A DNA stretch of 64,000 bases from Methanoregula sp. UBA64 (lineage in GTDB: Archaea; Halobacteriota; Methanomicrobia; Methanomicrobiales; Methanospirillaceae): NCBI RefSeq assembly GCF_002502735.1, contig NZ_DAQC01000006.1:1-64000 (forward strand). The letters run 5' to 3'. Position numbers and translations under genes: made by a program. A model generated the notes under the pieces. The model was not told the origin of the DNA, searched no databases, and saw only the letters and a program-made list of their open reading frames with translations. Every line of letters starts with the position of its first letter. The first letter of the stretch is position 1. This document shows, piece by piece, positions 59,237 to 64,000 of this stretch.

Positions 59237-62200
59237 TTACGGGAAATTCCGGCTGGCACTGTTCGGGACGGCGATCTCGAACCGCGCTCCTTTTCCCTGT
59301 ATGCCGGTTTCGTGGATGGATATCCCGGTTATGGCCAGGATATCCCGGGACAAAAAGAGGCCAAAGCCGGTGTTGCTGCCATAGCCTTTCTCGAAGATCT
59401 TCTCTTTCTTGTCGAGCGGGACACCGATCCCGTCGTCCTCGATCGTGATGACGATCCGGTCCTCTTCACGGGTACACCCGACCACGATCCGGGTAACCTT
59501 TTCCCCGTGGCGCTGGGCGTTCTCAAAGATATTGGAAAAGACCTTGCCGATCATCGGGTCGGCAAAGATCTCGGCCGTACCGCAGCTGCAGGTGGTGGCG
59601 ATCCCGGGGAGTTCTGCACCGGCAACCAGGTCGGCGATCCGGTGCCAGGCCGGGGCCTTGATCCCGAGCTCCTGGTAGGTCCGCATGAACCCGAGCTGGT
59701 GCCGGATGGTCCGGATCGATCCCTGGACTTTGGCAAGGAAGTCCTGGACGATCGGGTCGGGCGGTCCGGTGAGGGCAAGCCTGAGGTATCCTTCCATCAC
59801 GGTGAGCTGGTTTGAGACATCGTGGCGCGTGATGTTGGAAAGGAGCTGGAGTTTCTTTGAGGTCTCTTTAATCGCATCTTCCATGCGTTTGCGTTCGGTG
59901 ATGTCCCGTGTGATCCCGAGCACGCCGTAGATCGCGCCACTGCTGTCCATGACCGGCAGGATACGCTCGTCAAGCCAGTACGTTCCCCCCGGGAGACTGG
60001 TCACCAGCTCCTTCTGGACCGGGACGCGTTTCTCGATAACCTCCTTAAGCATGGCAAGGCGGGGGGAAGCCTCATCTCCGAAGAGTTCGGTCAGGTGCTT
60101 TCCGATCACCTCTTCGGGTTTCCTGTGCAGCAGGGCCGCTGCCGGGGAATTGATATACCGGAAATAGCCTTGTGTGTCCACGAAAACGATGAGATCCGGG
60201 GAATTTTCCGCAATGAGGCGGTACTTCTCCTCGCTCTCTGCCTGGGAAAGCTCGGCTGTTTTATTCTGCGTGATATCGACAAGCACACCGGAGTAGACCT
60301 GTTCGTCCCCGTGACGGACCGGGCTGGCCTGTGCCTGGAACCAGATAACTTCGCCGGAGGATTTTACAAAGCGCCCCTCGAACTGCCACGTGCTGTGGTC
60401 TTTGAGCGCCGCATCGATGGATGCAACCAACTCCTTTTTGTCATCGGGATGGACATGGTCAATGAACCATGCAAGGAAGTTATCGGATGTTTCCGGGGCG
60501 CCGAAGATCTCCCGTGCACGGCCGCCATAATACGAGATGCCCCGGCTCCCGTCCGCCCGGGCGTAGAACTGGTACACCAGTCCGGGGATCGTGGCCGTGA
60601 TCTCCTCGAGCTGCTGCCGGTTCTCTGCAATTTTCTTCTCGGCCTCTTTCCTCGCCGAGACATTGACCCCAAAACCGGTAAAGTATTTTTTACCGTCTAT
60701 CTCAAGCGGGACTGCCGTAAAATAATACCAGGCTTTGCGTCCGTCCCGTAACGTCAGTTCGGTCTCCAGATCGGCAAATCCCTCCCGGAATGCCTGCTGG
60801 AGCTTCCCGCGGAAGACCGCTGCAAGGGACTCATCGTCCGCAAACCAGTCCATCAGGTGCATTCCGGCGAGTTTTTCATGTGGACAGCCGGTTGCAGTCT
60901 CGTAGTACCTGTTCCAGCGGACAAGCCGCAGGTCTTCGTCATAGAGGTACAGCAGGCCCGGCACGCTGTCGATCACGGCATCGGTAAAAAGCCGCTCCTC
61001 CCGGAGGGCTGCTTCGGTGCGTTTCTTTTTTACCACCTGCCAGAGGCCCTGGGCGAGCAGGAGCAGTTCCTGTGCATCCCGCTCTGTATAATCGGACTGC
61101 TTGTTTGCCACGCCGGCGACAAGCACCGCGTGACCGTCCTCGATGAGCGGGACGCCCAGGAACCGGGCGATCTGCGGGTGGCCTTCGGGCAGCCCCTTCT
61201 TTTTGGGATCGGGGGCCGGGTAATCGTTGGTGATCACGGTACGGTGGCTGCGGACCGGCTCGCCCCAGAGCCCGGCACGTGCGGTCGGATACACGAGCGG
61301 CAGGTTCCCGTTCGGGAGATTTTCCAGCGCTTTCTTTGACCCGGCAACCATCGAGATCTCGCTCTCGTCAGGACTCACGAGAGCAATGTAGCCGAGCGGG
61401 CTTGACGTGACGACGCCTGCCCCTTCGACTGCCGTTGCAAAGAGTGCCTGTTCGCTCTCATGCTCGTTCTTGTAGATCTCCAGGAGGGAGCGGAGCCGGG
61501 CCTCGCTCTCCCGGAGCCGGGCCTCGTTCTCTTCCAGTTCCCCGTACTGCCCGCGCAGTTCCTCTTCAGCTGCCGCGATCTGCTCGTACGCTCCTTTGAG
61601 TTCAACCTCTTTTTTCTTGAGGTCCGTGATATCGTGGAGGATCCCTTCGACCCCGAGCACGTTTCCTGCTTCATCGTAATACTGGTGGCTGCTGGTGGAG
61701 ACCGTGATCGGCGATCCGTTTTTGTGCCGGAGTTCGATCTCGGCGTTTTTCACCAGGCCCTCTTTACGGATCCCATTAAGGAACTCCTGGCGTTTTTCCT
61801 TGTGGTAATAAAATACATCCGCCACGTTTTTCCCAAGCAGGTCATCCTGCGAATCGTACCCGAGCAATGCCACGCCGCTCGGGCTGATCATCACGAGCCG
61901 GCCCTCGTTGTTGGTCCGGTATGCCACATCCTGGAGGTTCTCGACAAGGGAGCGGTACTTTGCCTCGCTCTGGCGCAGCTCCTCTTCCCGCTGCCGTTCT
62001 TCGGTCACATCGCGGATCGTACCGATGCTGGCCGGTTTTCCCCGGTACGTGGCGAGCCCCACGTTCATCATGATCCTTCGCGTACTCCCGTCCTTTGCGA
62101 GGAACCGGCATTCGTACACCTCGGGGATATCGCCTCCCGCGAGCCGGGCGTGGTGCCAGGCAACGACCCTCTCGCGGTCCTCGGGGGCGAGAACCTGTTC

Positions 62201-63247
62201 TATGGGTGCGTTCACCAGTTCCCCTTCAGCGTACCCCAGGATCCCGCAAAAACCCCGGTTGCAGAACACGAACCTGGCGTTCTGCGTGATGAAGATCCCG
62301 TCCTGGCTGTGCTCCACGAGCGTCCGGTATTTCTCTTCGCTCTCCTGGATCAGGTTCTCGCTCTGCGCCAGTTCGTCGTATTGGACCTGGAGTTCCTCGG
62401 CAGACGCGGCGAGCTGGGCGTTTGCGGCCCGGAGTTCGTCGTCTGCTTTTTTCCGGTCGGTGATGTCCCGGATCGATTCGATCGCCCCGATCTGCTCGCC
62501 CCGGTCGTTAAAGAGCGCGCTTGCGGTCCCCCAGACATAGAGTGGCGGTTTGTTGCGCCGTTCGAGCACAGCTTCTGCCGTGAGCGATGTCGGTGCGTGG
62601 ATGGTGTACGTGTAGTGGCCGGTCTCGAAGTTCTTGTCGGGGGTGATGATGAGGTCGATGAGCATGCGCCGGCGCTCGCCATAGAGGGCGCAGGCATACT
62701 CGTAGTTGCCTTTTCCCAGGGCCTGCGATGCGGGAACGGACGTGAGCTCCTCCATGGCCTTGTTCCATGCAATGACCGTGCCTTTGGTGTCGATCGCAAA
62801 GGTGGCGTCCGGGAGGAAGTTGATGATGTCAGCGAGCCGCTTTTCCGATGCGGCCAGCGCCATTTCGGACTGCACCCGGGCGATCGCCTGCCGGAGTTTG
62901 TGGGCGAGCTCGGCGAACTGCGCCCGGGGATCGCCGCCTTTCTGGAGGTAGAAGTCAGCGCCGTTGTTGATCGCAGCGATCACGACTTCCTCGCGGCCTT
63001 TGCCGGTGAAAAGGATGTACGGGATGGAGCCGTGCAGGGCCCGGACCTCTTTTAAAAGGCCGATGCCGTCCATTCCCGGCATCTGGTAATCGGCAACGAT
63101 CGCATCGAAGTGCATGGTTTTTAGTTTTTCAAGCGCTTCTTTTGCGGAGAGGGCACAGGTGACGGTAAAATCCCCGGTCTGTTCGAGGAAGAGCTTGCCG
63201 ATCTCCAAAAGTCCCGGTTCATCGTCAACATAGAGGAGAGAGTACAT
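59237..63247 (-). CDS. Large hybrid sensor kinase: REC-PASx3-GAF-PASx3-kinase
   Basis: The 1336-residue protein begins with a receiver (MYSLLYVDDEPGLLEIGKLF, phospho-Asp in AIVADYQMPGMDG), then PAS 1 (about 137-265), PAS 2 (about 305-425), PAS 3 (about 430-550), a GAF domain (about 600-760), PAS 4-6 (about 765-1115), a DHp with the phospho-acceptor His in SNITRHDVSNQL (about 1127), and an HATPase (about 1215-1330, NIFENAQRHG, DDGIGVP, FEKGYGSNTGFGL). No membrane helix is seen, so it is a soluble cytoplasmic sensor. It is transcribed alone. The signals sensed are not deducible; PAS and GAF here lack obvious haem or metal motifs. Confidence 0.93.
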   Translation of the reverse strand: MYSLLYVDDEPGLLEIGKLFLEQTGDFTVTCALSAKEALEKLKTMHFDAIVADYQMPGMDGIGLLKEVRALHGSIPYILFTGKGREEVVIAAINNGADFYLQKGGDPRAQFAELAHKLRQAIARVQSEMALAASEKRLADIINFLPDATFAIDTKGTVIAWNKAMEELTSVPASQALGKGNYEYACALYGERRRMLIDLIITPDKNFETGHYTYTIHAPTSLTAEAVLERRNKPPLYVWGTASALFNDRGEQIGAIESIRDITDRKKADDELRAANAQLAASAEELQVQYDELAQSENLIQESEEKYRTLVEHSQDGIFITQNARFVFCNRGFCGILGYAEGELVNAPIEQVLAPEDRERVVAWHHARLAGGDIPEVYECRFLAKDGSTRRIMMNVGLATYRGKPASIGTIRDVTEERQREEELRQSEAKYRSLVENLQDVAYRTNNEGRLVMISPSGVALLGYDSQDDLLGKNVADVFYYHKEKRQEFLNGIRKEGLVKNAEIELRHKNGSPITVSTSSHQYYDEAGNVLGVEGILHDITDLKKKEVELKGAYEQIAAAEEELRGQYGELEENEARLRESEARLRSLLEIYKNEHESEQALFATAVEGAGVVTSSPLGYIALVSPDESEISMVAGSKKALENLPNGNLPLVYPTARAGLWGEPVRSHRTVITNDYPAPDPKKKGLPEGHPQIARFLGVPLIEDGHAVLVAGVANKQSDYTERDAQELLLLAQGLWQVVKKKRTEAALREERLFTDAVIDSVPGLLYLYDEDLRLVRWNRYYETATGCPHEKLAGMHLMDWFADDESLAAVFRGKLQQAFREGFADLETELTLRDGRKAWYYFTAVPLEIDGKKYFTGFGVNVSARKEAEKKIAENRQQLEEITATIPGLVYQFYARADGSRGISYYGGRAREIFGAPETSDNFLAWFIDHVHPDDKKELVASIDAALKDHSTWQFEGRFVKSSGEVIWFQAQASPVRHGDEQVYSGVLVDITQNKTAELSQAESEEKYRLIAENSPDLIVFVDTQGYFRYINSPAAALLHRKPEEVIGKHLTELFGDEASPRLAMLKEVIEKRVPVQKELVTSLPGGTYWLDERILPVMDSSGAIYGVLGITRDITERKRMEDAIKETSKKLQLLSNITRHDVSNQLTVMEGYLRLALTGPPDPIVQDFLAKVQGSIRTIRHQLGFMRTYQELGIKAPAWHRIADLVAGAELPGIATTCSCGTAEIFADPMIGKVFSNIFENAQRHGEKVTRIVVGCTREEDRIVITIEDDGIGVPLDKKEKIFEKGYGSNTGFGLFLSRDILAITGISIHETGIQGKGARFEIAVPNSASRNFP

Positions 63248-63370
63248 GTGTTAAAAGCCCCCGGGTCACCCGTGCACGTATAAAGACTGGATGAGTGGCA
63301 ATTGTCCGGTGATCGTTATGAATGTTACGAGTCCGTGCAGGCATATGCCATGCAGATGCGTCCGGCCGGG

Positions 63371-64000
63371 TCAGCGGTCGGCCGGGATCTCCGGCGATCC
63401 CCGGCAGAGCGGTTTTGCAAGGTGCCTGCGGGCGGTGGGCGGGACCTCGTACCAGCCGGCAGTGAGGGTCCGGGGCAGTTCATGGACTTCCGGGTCCTTT
63501 GCATGTGCCCCGCACTTCCGGCACTTGTAGCCCTTGCCCCTGCCATCGCTTGTCATGCGTTTGCCGCACGCGGTACAGACCGGGGCTTTTTGTTCCGTGT
63601 CCCGGGCCGGTGCGACAAGGCAGAATTTTTCCAGATTGATGCTCCCCTTCTTGTAACTGCCGGCAACGACGACATCGTCGCCCGGGACCAGCGCCCGGAC
63701 GATCTCCCGGAAATTTTTCGTGGGCTCGTAGGCCATGCACCGGATCGTTGCCTCACCGTCGCGGATCGCAAACATGACATGGCCCCCTTCCCCGGTCACC
63801 GGCCGGCCGTCCACCATGCCCCGGACACAGTACGAGAGCCCTTCCCTGAGTTCACCGCATTTCCCGATAAGGAGATGCGAATCGGTCCCCTGGTTCGTCA
63901 CCCAGATCTGTTCGAGCGCCGGTTTCTCGGAGTCGATAACGGAACGGGCCGTCATCACCCAGGCCGGGCTCTCGCCCCGGATCCCAAAGAGGACCGGGTC
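63371..64000 (-). CDS. tiaS: tRNA(Ile2) 2-agmatinylcytidine synthetase, 3' part
   Basis: Only the last 210 codons are in the window; the gene continues beyond base 64000. TiaS attaches agmatine to C34 of tRNA-Ile2 so that it reads AUA. The visible part begins DPVLFGIRGESPAWV, then an OB-like section (PGDDVVVAGSYKKGSINLEKF) and a zinc ribbon (CTACGKRMTSDGRGKGYKCR then KCG), all as in the C-terminal half of TiaS. The tail after the ribbon (PPTARRHLAKPLCR) is normal. No stop or frameshift is seen. Confidence 0.92.
   Translation of the reverse strand, partial: DPVLFGIRGESPAWVMTARSVIDSEKPALEQIWVTNQGTDSHLLIGKCGELREGLSYCVRGMVDGRPVTGEGGHVMFAIRDGEATIRCMAYEPTKNFREIVRALVPGDDVVVAGSYKKGSINLEKFCLVAPARDTEQKAPVCTACGKRMTSDGRGKGYKCRKCGAHAKDPEVHELPRTLTAGWYEVPPTARRHLAKPLCRGSPEIPADR

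Noticed and set aside
59237..63247. Bacterial phytochrome-like kinase
   Set aside because: The GAF domain lacks a chromophore Cys in the expected place and there is no PHY domain.
1..64000. Long reading frames opposite real genes, for example opposite DUF460, lon, DUF2070 and the large kinase
   Set aside because: They are products of GC-rich third codon positions; they have no ribosome-binding sites and no family features, and the opposite strand holds well recognised proteins.

Overview
The window is archaeal and reads as the chromosome of a methanogen of the order Methanomicrobiales, probably close to Methanoregula (family-level placement is inference). Evidence seen directly: TFB, aIF5B, ribosomal proteins S6e and S8e, Gar1, SRP19, RIO2, TiaS, an archaeal cupin-type phosphoglucose isomerase, HypB, DUF460, DUF2070 and DUF2240 family proteins, TATA-type promoters, three tRNA genes without an encoded CCA end, and many secreted lipoproteins with Thr/Ala/Pro linkers. 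The host DNA is GC-rich. A few AT-rich blocks stand out as probable foreign DNA.

Layout. 1-8.5 kb: end of a membrane protein, pgiA, then a minus-strand unit (degenerate TtuA/Ncs6-like protein, two-TM RCK channel-like protein, nadE) and a plus-strand overlapping unit rio2-DUF460-thiL. 8.7-13.7 kb: DUF1016 nuclease-family gene, polyprenol/dolichol kinase-like protein, tRNA-Ala(TGC), a PEGA surface protein, then a gene-free stretch with a 31-bp-period degenerate tandem array ending at tRNA-Ala(CGC). 13.8-18.4 kb: information-processing block (tfb, gar1, PHP phosphoesterase, SRP19, hypB, S8e, DUF2240). 18.4-28.5 kb: secreted and membrane proteins, 5'-nucleotidase, bacterial-type LonA, MarR regulator, transglutaminase-like protein, AN1-CAP fusion, nitroreductase, MazF-like protein. 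27.6-31.5 kb: an ABC exporter whose first permease carries a C-terminal PrsW-like membrane domain. 31.5-43.4 kb: lipoproteins, RDD protein, SemiSWEET, a signalling cluster (kinase-like protein lacking the phospho-acceptor His, CheC, two response regulators), methyltransferase, GntP transporter, flavodoxin plus radical SAM pair. 43.4-44.2 kb: small AT-rich islet. 44.2-48.6 kb: tRNA-His, infB, S6e, DUF1848. 48.7-50.4 kb: lipoprotein and a small siroheme reductase-like protein.

50.5-55.4 kb is the accessory region of greatest interest. Three AT-rich genes are packed together, the second with an N-terminal Cap4/DUF4297-like nuclease domain and its neighbours unrecognised. They are followed by a NERD-domain protein, a GNAT/short-ORF pair that resembles a toxin-antitoxin module, and an HNH endonuclease. 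I regard the three-gene cassette as a candidate undescribed defence system. 55.4-56.3 kb is gene-free and carries a duplicated ~92-bp element built on a CTCCGTCGGAG palindrome. 56.3-64 kb: STAS protein, DUF2070, iron-sulfur flavoprotein, a 1336-residue REC-PAS-GAF-kinase, and the 3' part of tiaS running off the window edge.

How genes work together: translation and RNA-processing genes cluster with tRNAs. HypB supplies nickel for hydrogenases, in keeping with hydrogenotrophic methanogenesis. The signalling genes at 34-37 kb and 59-63 kb belong to the large sensory repertoire typical of these methanogens. No rRNA operon, insertion sequence or CRISPR array was found.
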